Assembly: GCA_040758525.1 (NCBI GenBank)
Contig: JBFLVQ010000567.1
Span: 1-6,394, forward strand
Reading direction: 5' to 3'
Length of the DNA stretch: 6,394 nt
Origin: JBFLVQ01 sp040758525
Lineage (GTDB): Bacteria; Acidobacteriota; Blastocatellia; Chloracidobacteriales; JADJPF01
The position numbers and the translations under genes were made by a program. The notes beneath the pieces were generated by a model, which saw only the letters and a program-made list of their open reading frames with translations, ran no database searches and was not told the DNA's origin. This document shows, piece by piece, positions 1 through 6,057 of this stretch. Each line of letters starts with the position of its first letter. Within the stretch, counting starts at the first letter, position 1.

Positions 1-22
1 ATAATATTTTTGCAATACGCAT
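1..22 (-). CDS. Start of an unidentified gene cut by the left edge
   Basis: An ATG at 22..20 opens a reading frame that stays open to the window edge and reads MRIAKIL. It is preceded on the minus strand by AGAGG, whose GAGG (bases 30-33 on the plus strand) lies 7 nt from the ATG, which is a good ribosome-binding-site spacing. The gap from the stop codon of the upstream lipid-kinase gene is 35 nt, so the two could be co-transcribed. Seven residues are too few to assign a family. The start is inferred from the ribosome binding site and the position only, and the frame could prove spurious once more sequence is seen. Confidence 0.4.
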
Positions 23-57
23 AAAGAGACCTCTATATGCCGGCTGCGCCAAATATA

Positions 58-954
58 TTAGCAGAAGGCGCCGGGCGGCACGATTAGGGTAAGGGCATCA
101 GGAATGATCTGAAAAGTCATTGGTAAAGTACCTACTACTTCGCCATCAACCTGTACTGGCAGTGCCGTCAAGGAACTGGCTTCTAGGTAGCGGGTCTTAA
201 GATAAGTGACACCCTTATGACCAAGCTGGTTTTTATTCATAGCAGCAACTAGATAGTTGATGTACTGAAGTTTACTACGACCGGAAAAGATACAGACATC
301 AAGCATATCTTCATCCAGGCGAGCCTGTGGAGTAATAGAGATGCTGCCACCATAGCCGTGTGAGTTGCCAATAACAGCAAAAGTACCTTCATAACTACGA
401 CCATCGATCTGGAGTGTGATAAGAGTAGGATTCCACTTAACTAGATGAGAGAAACCGGCAATCCAGAAGGCGCCTTTTCCAATTGTCTTCTTCAACTCAG
501 AATTGACGGTATTAATAATCTCTGCATCCAACCCGATTCCTGCAGCAAAGAAGAAGTAACGCTCTCCTGCTCGTCCTACACAGATCCGCTTGCGTTGATC
601 GAGCGCAATCATATCTGCAACTAATTGAGGCAAGCGTGGAATCTTTAGATCTGTCGCTAATACATTACCGGTTCCCCCTGGCCAGATTGCTAAAGGTACG
701 GCAGATCCTATCATCCCTTGTAATACTTCGTTGAGTGTACCATCGCCGCCATTGGCAACTACTAGATCGAAGTTACGCTGTACTGCTGCACGTGCCAAAT
801 CAGTAGCATGATTGCGATGCTGAGTAGCGCATGCCTCTACTTCAAAACCACGTGCTTTGAGCAAAGATGAGAATTCCAGTGCGGCATATTCACGCTCACG
901 AGGCCGACCGGATCTAGGATTGTAAATTAAGCACACGGACTTGGTCATAGGCAT
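58..954 (-). CDS. Diacylglycerol kinase family lipid kinase (YegS/BmrU/LCB5 type)
   Basis: This 298-residue protein has the full layout of a DAGKc-domain lipid kinase, at the usual length of about 290-310 aa. An N-terminal nucleotide-binding lobe has NPRSG at residues 12-16, NGGDGT at 68-73 (the glycine-rich loop diagnostic of the family) and PGGTGN at 92-97. A C-terminal beta-rich lobe includes the AAGIGLDAE segment at 137-145, a YGG at 201-203 and VDGE at 269-272, the place where the family carries acidic catalytic residues. Members are cytosolic or membrane-associated and phosphorylate diacylglycerol or a related lipid with ATP; the exact lipid cannot be read from sequence. There is no signal peptide or membrane helix. 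The ATG at 954 is used, with a second in-frame ATG two codons later (948). Neither has a good Shine-Dalgarno sequence, and both keep the domain intact. The upstream gene ends 134 bp away, so the gene may have its own promoter, though none is obvious. Confidence 0.9.
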   Translation of the reverse strand: MPMTKSVCLIYNPRSGRPREREYAALEFSSLLKARGFEVEACATQHRNHATDLARAAVQRNFDLVVANGGDGTLNEVLQGMIGSAVPLAIWPGGTGNVLATDLKIPRLPQLVADMIALDQRKRICVGRAGERYFFFAAGIGLDAEIINTVNSELKKTIGKGAFWIAGFSHLVKWNPTLITLQIDGRSYEGTFAVIGNSHGYGGSISITPQARLDEDMLDVCIFSGRSKLQYINYLVAAMNKNQLGHKGVTYLKTRYLEASSLTALPVQVDGEVVGTLPMTFQIIPDALTLIVPPGAFC

Positions 955-1088
955 CAGCTTAACGTATTTTCCGCGATCGGTAAATAACCGGCTTGCTGCG
1001 GATTACTTCGATAGCGGAGACTTTACTAAAGCCTACAGACTACGTCATTGGGGAATTCACGAGGAAGAAAAACTGGAGAGCTTATTTA

Positions 1089-3413
1089 CTATTCTTGATG
1101 CGGTTTGCTACGTTGCATTTCGATAAGCGCTTGAGTAATTAGATCACAGAATTCACGCGCGCCTACTTCTGTGCTTCTTAAGTTAAGAAATTGTTCTAGT
1201 TCATTAATACAACGATCTATAAAAGCAAACCAGGCATTGTGAAAATGATCTTCAGAAAAGTATGAGAAGATAATCTCGTCAAGGGCTGGCACATCTTCCA
1301 GTGACTGTGTATGTACATAACGGTGACAAGCCAAACTGGCTTGTAAAAACAGACGTGCACTTGGCTCAGCCGCCTCTTCAACACGTGGACGGAACAATGG
1401 ACTGCAGGTTTCAATAAGTAGTTTAAGACGTGTCAAATCACCTGCTAAGCGTAGCAATGCAGCGAGCATATATTGCCAACGCACACTGGCCAGTAGTTGT
1501 TCACGGCTTTGGGTCTCATGAAACTGATTCAAAAGATCGCAAGCTGTCGGTGCCTGTAATCTTAAAAGACTCCAATTAACTTGGCTACTAATGATCCAAT
1601 TCTCAGGAAAATAGTCGGTCAAGGCTGTCCCTTGTGTCTGTAATGCCCATAAGAACTCATGTACAATCTCATCTAACCTTCCTTGCTGAGAAACCGACAT
1701 CAAACGAATTAACGAAGGTTTAATAATCTTCCAAGCAAGATTGATAGAGTTCAACAATTGATCCTGTTCTTGGGAAGTAAATGGTTGTAGCAGATCATGT
1801 TCATAAGTAACGGCTGGTTCAGCTTCAATAGCTTGTAGATCGATATTGTCGAAAATATCGCCCTCATTCACTTCATCACTATTATTTGCAGATAGCTGCT
1901 CTCGATAAGTAGTAAGTAGTTCAATATAATCTAATCCCAACAATTCTGCGGCACGCCAATGGCCCATTTCATGCCAGAAATGGGTAAGTAAAAAGGCTCG
2001 CTCGGTCTCACCAATTGCTGGCTGATCAGAGGAGACAGGAAAAACACTACTATCTAGCGCCATTGCCGCCGCCAACCATTGCCCAATATCTTCCGCTTGA
2101 ATAGGAAATTCATCCTGCTCAGCACGTACAACCTCTGTAAGTACGGCGTTGCTAATTGCCCAAACATCTGCTAATCCTTGTGCAGAGATCGCTCCTTGTG
2201 CTGGTAGATTAGTTAGTCCAATGGAAAGGTAGGGTTGGAAATTGCCCGGCATAAAGACTAATGGATGTTGATTAGCAAGTATTTCAATAAGATTAACAAC
2301 CAGTTCACCATTATCGTTAAGCAAGCGATTACCCGCATGCATCAGTACAATCGATTCCGCAATCCAACGCTTAAGTGGCTTATCAATCCAACCACGTTCA
2401 TCAATCGGTTGCCAACTATTATTTAAGGAAGAGTAGCCAAGCACTTTATTAGTATCATTACGATCTATCACTACATCAGTAAGACCAAAAGGTATCTCAA
2501 AAGCACAAAAATGATATAGATCAAGTATGCTGCGTAATGCCTTAAAGAGCAATGGCCAGCCCAATTCTTCTTGATACAGTTGACGTAACGCGCCCCACTG
2601 TGCCGTCGCCTCGGCACAAAGCGAAAAGGCTGCTTTCAATTGGTAAAAGAGATAAGAACTCACCTCTATACTTAATACTGCAGTAATCTTTTTTCTATCC
2701 TGAGCCGGCCAGTGTTCTAATGGTACGGTCACTCCTACAGTAACCTGAGATTGATTGGGCCCCAAGCCTATCGTGTGATGTAGACGGGTTCGTAAGGGAA
2801 AACGTTCAGAAAGGGCAAAGACCTTTAAGTAGCCTTTTGTACCTTGACTAAGCATACGTAATGCCTGTTCACAGTCATAACTGGATGTCGAAGATATCGA
2901 CTCTGTATCACTACTCAATTGTAGTAAGCGCTCTAGCGAGAGAGCCGGCACAAGTAATGGGCGAGTACTGACAGTTGATTGTATTCTAGCTACTTCTGCA
3001 GCAGCATCCTCAATGGCTTGGCGTGGATAACGTAGCGCCTCATTACGCTCAATGGCATTTACCCGCTTCATAGTCTCATAACGTGCACGGGCAATGGAAA
3101 TTTGACGTTGTTCACGAGCAACCACTTCACGTACTTGCTTGACCAGTTCCTCCCATTTCAGCCAGTGAGGCTCGATCAATTGTCGGCCTAGTTCAGCATC
3201 ACGTGTATGCCGATCTAGATAGAGTGCCGATTCCATTTCTAGTGCCTGTTGTGCAGTAAGTGATAAGTGTAATTGCAATAGTCGCCGCTCGCTCTCTGGA
3301 CATTGAAAACAGCGTAATGCCCAGGCAAGTAACTGATCATTGCTACTCTCTGACTTAGCCTCTTGCGTCTCGAAGAGAAATTCATAATTGCTGTCCGGAA
3401 TATGAAAAGACAT
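1089..3413 (-). CDS. Unrecognised 774-aa protein with an HExGH metallopeptidase-like motif
   Basis: I do not recognise this protein as a whole. It has no signal peptide and no membrane helix, so it is probably cytosolic. Residues about 85-147 are rich in charged residues and alanine and look like long helices or a coiled coil. Residues about 190-260 look more strand-rich. At 481-493 it reads HEMGHWRAAELLG, an HExxH zinc-peptidase-type motif whose spacing (HExGHxxAAxLLG) recalls the active-site helix of M50 and some other gluzincin families. Glu490, Glu498 and Glu505 are possible third ligands, but none can be assigned. An acidic linker follows at about 505-545, and the C-terminal 200 residues look helical. 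Because no membrane segments flank the motif, a true site-2 protease is unlikely. The ATG at 3413 follows AAAAGGGGGG at 4-nt spacing. A terminator lies just upstream, so an own promoter is expected. A weak candidate is TTTTCA, 16 nt, then TATAGC, overlapping the terminator tail. The gene call is secure because of the long open frame; the function is unknown. Confidence 0.85.
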   Translation of the reverse strand: MSFHIPDSNYEFLFETQEAKSESSNDQLLAWALRCFQCPESERRLLQLHLSLTAQQALEMESALYLDRHTRDAELGRQLIEPHWLKWEELVKQVREVVAREQRQISIARARYETMKRVNAIERNEALRYPRQAIEDAAAEVARIQSTVSTRPLLVPALSLERLLQLSSDTESISSTSSYDCEQALRMLSQGTKGYLKVFALSERFPLRTRLHHTIGLGPNQSQVTVGVTVPLEHWPAQDRKKITAVLSIEVSSYLFYQLKAAFSLCAEATAQWGALRQLYQEELGWPLLFKALRSILDLYHFCAFEIPFGLTDVVIDRNDTNKVLGYSSLNNSWQPIDERGWIDKPLKRWIAESIVLMHAGNRLLNDNGELVVNLIEILANQHPLVFMPGNFQPYLSIGLTNLPAQGAISAQGLADVWAISNAVLTEVVRAEQDEFPIQAEDIGQWLAAAMALDSSVFPVSSDQPAIGETERAFLLTHFWHEMGHWRAAELLGLDYIELLTTYREQLSANNSDEVNEGDIFDNIDLQAIEAEPAVTYEHDLLQPFTSQEQDQLLNSINLAWKIIKPSLIRLMSVSQQGRLDEIVHEFLWALQTQGTALTDYFPENWIISSQVNWSLLRLQAPTACDLLNQFHETQSREQLLASVRWQYMLAALLRLAGDLTRLKLLIETCSPLFRPRVEEAAEPSARLFLQASLACHRYVHTQSLEDVPALDEIIFSYFSEDHFHNAWFAFIDRCINELEQFLNLRSTEVGAREFCDLITQALIEMQRSKPHQE

Positions 3414-3417
3414 CTGT

Positions 3418-3427
3418 CCCCCCTTTT
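3418..3427 (-). promoter_or_regulatory. G-rich ribosome binding site of the 774-aa gene
   Basis: On the minus strand the start codon is preceded by AAAAGGGGGG and a 4-nt spacer ACAG. The run of six G is not a canonical AGGAGG but can pair with the CCUCC core through GG pairs at either end. It is the only purine-rich stretch near the start and supports the ATG at 3413. Confidence 0.55.
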
Positions 3428-3487
3428 GCTGACAAAGACAATTAACAACCTTCTCCCCTAAACAAGGGCTTCGCTATACCGCTATTT

Positions 3488-3526
3488 GGAAAAATGAAAA
3501 TGGCACAGCGGTGATTTCGCTGTGCC
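3488..3526 (-). terminator. Rho-independent terminator after the 221-aa gene
   Basis: A perfect 9-bp inverted repeat, GGCACAGCG (3502-3510) and CGCTGTGCC (3518-3526), encloses a 7-nt loop. On the minus strand the stem is followed directly by the T-rich stretch ATTTTCATTTTT. The plus strand has no T-run after the stem (it reads TACTAAAAAG), so the terminator acts on minus-strand transcription. It begins 24 bp after the stop codon of the 221-aa gene and should separate that gene from the 774-aa gene. Confidence 0.85.
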
Positions 3527-3550
3527 TACTAAAAAGAGAACAAGATCAGT

Positions 3551-4216
3551 CTAAGGGATTTCGCTATCAGCGCCTTCTTCGCTTTCAACCTCACCTTCAT
3601 TCTGTAGATCGGTATCTACACCACTATCGCGCCACTCTGTCTCAGTAGTATCAGACTCTTCAGGGATCTCTTCTTCAAGATTGCTAACCTCGATATCTTG
3701 AGTAGGCTCATCCGTGATCAGGACAGTCTGTTTAACAACTCGGTCCCACCGAGGAACAGCTTTAGATTGTGCTGCTACCTTCGGTAGCGACTCCTTCTTG
3801 TTAAGAATGAATTTAGAAAAGACACCAATAGCCTGAATAAATTTATCCTGATTGAGTGACTCTGCGAGGTGAAAAAAGAATTGCAGACAACTCTTTGCCA
3901 CTTCATCTTTAGCGGCATGGCTAAGCTTAGCTTTGATCTTCTCACCTGCCTCGTCTGCCTCAAGCGCCTCCCGTATTGTTGAAAGACCTTCGAGCAGGTC
4001 ATAGACCTGGATTTGGCGTGTATCGTCCTCTTCGCCTGGCTCAGAAAAGATACCAGCCAACATTCCTCGAAAAGTCTCTTCACCCGTAGGGGTCTCCAAC
4101 TTTATGGCACGCAACTCATTCTTGCTTTCCGGCAGATCAAATTCCAGTAGACAGACCTGCTGCGAACCGAGCAACACTTCAATTTCGTATGTTCCCGCGA
4201 TACCCCTTGTCGACAA
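3551..4216 (-). CDS. Unrecognised 221-aa protein with acidic C-terminal tail
   Basis: No family is recognised. The N-terminal 55 residues alternate hydrophobic and polar residues (TYEIEVLLG, QVCLLEFDLP, LRAIKLETP), suggesting a small beta-rich domain. Residues about 65-150 look helical, with a hydrophobic patch SCLQFFFHLAESL. Residues 167-221 contain 22 Asp/Glu and a single Arg among 55 residues and are probably disordered. There is no signal peptide or membrane helix, so a cytosolic location is likely. The start is a TTG at 4216: it is the only in-frame start near the AAGGAGG sequence at 4221-4227, and the frame has no ATG other than one at residue 87. It has its own candidate promoter and a strong terminator, so it is probably a single-gene transcript. 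Acidic tails occur in chaperone-like, nucleic-acid-mimic and scaffolding proteins, but nothing here favours one role. Confidence 0.78.
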   Translation of the reverse strand: MSTRGIAGTYEIEVLLGSQQVCLLEFDLPESKNELRAIKLETPTGEETFRGMLAGIFSEPGEEDDTRQIQVYDLLEGLSTIREALEADEAGEKIKAKLSHAAKDEVAKSCLQFFFHLAESLNQDKFIQAIGVFSKFILNKKESLPKVAAQSKAVPRWDRVVKQTVLITDEPTQDIEVSNLEEEIPEESDTTETEWRDSGVDTDLQNEGEVESEEGADSEIP

Positions 4217-4220
4217 ATTG

Positions 4221-4227
4221 CCTCCTT
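4221..4227 (-). promoter_or_regulatory. Shine-Dalgarno site that fixes a TTG start
   Basis: On the minus strand this reads AAGGAGG, a near-perfect anti-16S match, followed by CAAT and then TTG. The 4-nt spacer is shorter than usual but there is no ATG or GTG nearby in frame, so the site is the main reason for choosing TTG at 4216 as the initiation codon. Confidence 0.75.
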
Positions 4228-4241
4228 CACAGCGAAGACTG

Positions 4242-4256
4242 GCTCAAAACTTGAGC
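4242..4256. repeat. Perfect inverted repeat in the leader of the 221-aa gene
   Basis: GCTCAA and TTGAGC form a perfect 6-bp inverted repeat around a 3-nt centre (AAC on the plus strand). It lies between the candidate -10 box and the ribosome binding site. It could be a dimeric repressor's operator just downstream of the transcription start, or a small leader hairpin. It has no T-run on the minus strand and is not a terminator. Chance occurrence is possible at this size. Confidence 0.4.
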
Positions 4257-4274
4257 AATATCCCAGCTCGTATT

Positions 4275-4280
4275 ATTATA
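4275..4280 (-). promoter_or_regulatory. Candidate -10 box for the 221-aa gene
   Basis: On the minus strand this is an exact TATAAT, placed so that transcription would start near 4268 and leave a leader of roughly 50 nt before the TTG start. The -35 side is poor: the best hexamer is TTCTTA at 18-nt spacing, with 3 of 6 consensus matches. The surrounding AT-rich sequence makes a chance TATAAT plausible. Its position upstream of a monocistronic gene is the main support. Confidence 0.45.
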
Positions 4281-4522
4281 TTAATTTACCTGTGCGCCTA
4301 AGAATCTCTCAGCAGAAAGCTGATTGCTAAGCTGCTATAAAATTAGTAGCCAGTCTTAAGCACAGCGACAGGCGATGATCAAGCTTCTGCCAGTAATGCA
4401 CCGTCTCAGTAAGAAAATCAAGCATTATTGCCGGACAATTTCTAACATCTGTTTGGTAGCCTAGTCAATAGTGTAGAGCTAGCAATGGCCAGTGGGCGGG
4501 ATGAATAGCAAAATAGCTTGGC

Positions 4523-4548
4523 AAAAACCTCGATCAATCATTGATCAA
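4523..4548 (-). terminator. Weak candidate terminator after the amino-acid permease gene
   Basis: On the minus strand the stop codon region reads GATCAA, TGA, TTGATC, a 6-bp stem with a 3-nt loop, followed by GAGG and a run of five T. The stem is AT-rich, overlaps the TGA stop codon itself and is separated from the T-run by four bases, so it would be inefficient. It is the only terminator-like structure in the following gap. Confidence 0.35.
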
Positions 4549-6035
4549 TTCAGGCGAGAGGAGAATAACCGACTGTGGCGACGACTGTAAAGAAAGTAAA
4601 TAACTAAACCGATCAACAACCACACACCCAAACGTAACCAATTCTCCTGAGGAAGAGAAAACATTAGTACCAGACAGTTAGCAATCCCTAATAATGGCAC
4701 AATTGGCACTAATGGTGTGCGAAAAGGCCTCGTCGCCAATGGCTGAGTGCGCCGCATAATTAGTACCGCAGCACAAACAATCACAAACGCTAGTAGCGTA
4801 CCAATACTGACCAACTCGGCCAATACTCGCAAAGGTAACAAACCCGCCGCTACACAGACAAAACTACCTGTTAGTAGAGTGGCTTTCCAAGGAGTACGAT
4901 AGCGCTTATGCACGGCGCCAAAGAATTTTTCTGGCAAAAGCCCATCCCTCGCCATTGCTAACAGTATGCGAGCTTGACTAAGGATGGAAACTAATACTAC
5001 TGAAGCAATACCTGCTAGCGCACCAAATGAGATCACAAAGCGAGCCCAATCCAATCCCTTCTGTCGAAATGCATCGGAAACAGGAGCTTTGATATTAAGC
5101 TGATGATATGGGACCATGCCTGTTAATACTGCCGCAACGGCAATATAGAGTAGTGTACAAATAAGTAATGAAGCGATAATACTGATCGGCACATCTCGCC
5201 TAGGGTTTTGCGCCTCTTCTGAATGTGTAGAAATAGAATCGAATCCTATATAAGAGAAAAACATAATGGCAGCGCCAGCAAGCATTCCTAAAGGTTGGCC
5301 ACCAACATCTGATTGTCCCCAAACCGATCTACCTAAAATACTCATGCCTGCCAATCCATAAGGAGCAAATGGCTGCCAGTTCTTAGGATCAATATAAAAA
5401 ACTCCTACCAAAATAACCAATAGCACAATGATAACTTTAATAATTACCATTGTCGTATTGAAATTAGCGCTCTCCTTAATACCTTTTACTAGGATTAAAG
5501 TCACTATAATTGTTATTAACACCGCAGGAAGATCAAAGATCGCACCTGAGGCGACCAACTTACCCAATTTTGGATCATAGTCGAAAGGTGCCTTAGAGAG
5601 TGCTTCGGGAAGGTAAAGTCCAAAGATACTGATCAAGTCTTGAAAGTAGTGTGAAGCGCCTACTGCAACGGTAGAGGCGCTTACTGCATACTCTAATATT
5701 AGATCCCAACCAATAATCCAAGCAAATAACTCGCCTAATGTAGCATAGGCATAAGTATAAGCCGATCCTGCTACCGGCACCATAGCAGCAAACTCAGCAT
5801 AGCAAAGCGCAGCAAAGATACAGGCCAAGCCCGCCACTACAAATGAGAGCATTAACGCGGGACCGGCTTTATCATGCGCAGCTTCACCAGTAAGCACAAA
5901 GATACCAGTACCGATAATTGCGCCTACTCCCAAGCTGGTCAATTGCAATGGTCCCAGCACACGATGTAAACGCTGCTCGCCTTCCATCTCTGCTAATAAC
6001 TGATTAAGCGATTTCTTGGCAAATAGCCCTAGCAT
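4545..6035 (-). CDS. APC-superfamily amino-acid permease (cationic amino-acid transporter-like)
   Basis: This is a complete 496-residue inner-membrane permease with about 12 predicted membrane helices (roughly 30-50, 60-82, 98-122, 168-184, 195-214, 249-268, 284-306, 330-352, 385-401, 404-427, 443-461 and 464-483). Family signatures are the unwound first helix GVGAIIGTGIF (36-46), the helix-6/loop block SYIGFDSISTHSEEAQNPRRD (261-281, read in two parts as SYIGFDSIST and HSEEAQNPRRD) and SQARILLAMARDGLLP (353-368). These match the CAT-like branch of the APC family, which imports or exchanges amino acids with ions; the actual substrate cannot be read. Length and helix count fit the bacterial members, which lack the two extra helices of animal CATs. 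The ATG at 6035 has AAGGAG 6 nt upstream, a textbook site. It starts 22 bp after the peptide-transporter stop, so the two probably form one operon: peptide uptake together with amino-acid uptake or exchange. Confidence 0.92.
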   Translation of the reverse strand: MLGLFAKKSLNQLLAEMEGEQRLHRVLGPLQLTSLGVGAIIGTGIFVLTGEAAHDKAGPALMLSFVVAGLACIFAALCYAEFAAMVPVAGSAYTYAYATLGELFAWIIGWDLILEYAVSASTVAVGASHYFQDLISIFGLYLPEALSKAPFDYDPKLGKLVASGAIFDLPAVLITIIVTLILVKGIKESANFNTTMVIIKVIIVLLVILVGVFYIDPKNWQPFAPYGLAGMSILGRSVWGQSDVGGQPLGMLAGAAIMFFSYIGFDSISTHSEEAQNPRRDVPISIIASLLICTLLYIAVAAVLTGMVPYHQLNIKAPVSDAFRQKGLDWARFVISFGALAGIASVVLVSILSQARILLAMARDGLLPEKFFGAVHKRYRTPWKATLLTGSFVCVAAGLLPLRVLAELVSIGTLLAFVIVCAAVLIMRRTQPLATRPFRTPLVPIVPLLGIANCLVLMFSLPQENWLRLGVWLLIGLVIYFLYSRRHSRLFSSRLN

Positions 6036-6057
6036 CTTAATCTCCTTACTAATAGTT

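Larger units (their letters stand above)
4217..4544. other. 328-bp intergenic region between the permease and the 221-aa gene
   Basis: No convincing gene, tRNA or structured RNA was found here. The right end carries a weak candidate terminator for the permease. The left end carries the leader of the 221-aa gene: an AAGGAGG site, a 15-nt inverted repeat and a TATAAT box. A 10-bp inverted repeat links AAGACTGGCT at 4235-4244 with AGCCAGTCTT at 4348-4357, and the octamer CACAGCGA occurs at 4228-4235 and 4361-4368. The stretch from about 4370 to 4520 shows nothing identifiable. Confidence 0.6.

Noticed and set aside
1031..1041. Short palindromic sequences in the 955-1088 gap (for example CTTTACTAAAG near 1021-1031 and GGTAAATAACC near 979-989)
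   Set aside because: Stems of three to five pairs with no T-run or repeat partner are expected by chance in AT-rich DNA.
941..1126. Plus-strand 61-codon frame spanning the gap between the lipid kinase and the 774-aa gene
   Set aside because: It would need a TTG start without a ribosome binding site, begins inside the lipid-kinase coding region and ends inside the 774-aa gene, both on the other strand. The middle part (ADYFDSGDFTKAYRLRHW) looks fairly protein-like, so a decayed remnant cannot be fully excluded, but nothing identifies it.
1217..1414. Minus-strand 65-codon frame within the 774-aa gene
   Set aside because: It lies wholly inside the larger gene in another frame and has no ribosome binding site or recognisable content.
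3239..3448. Minus-strand 69-codon frame overlapping the 5' end of the 774-aa gene
   Set aside because: Mostly a shadow of the 774-aa gene; the G-rich ribosome binding site fits the ATG at 3413 and not this frame.
3775..4083. Minus-strand 102-codon frame within the 221-aa gene
   Set aside because: It is an out-of-frame shadow of the 221-aa gene: Arg/Ser/Leu-rich, no own ribosome binding site, no domain.
4104..4301. Plus-strand 65-codon frame overlapping the start of the 221-aa gene
   Set aside because: More than half lies antisense to the 221-aa coding sequence, the rest runs through its leader and promoter region, and there is no recognisable domain.
4335..4342. TATAAAAT on the plus strand, resembling a -10 box
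   Set aside because: No plus-strand gene lies downstream, and there is no suitably spaced -35 hexamer.
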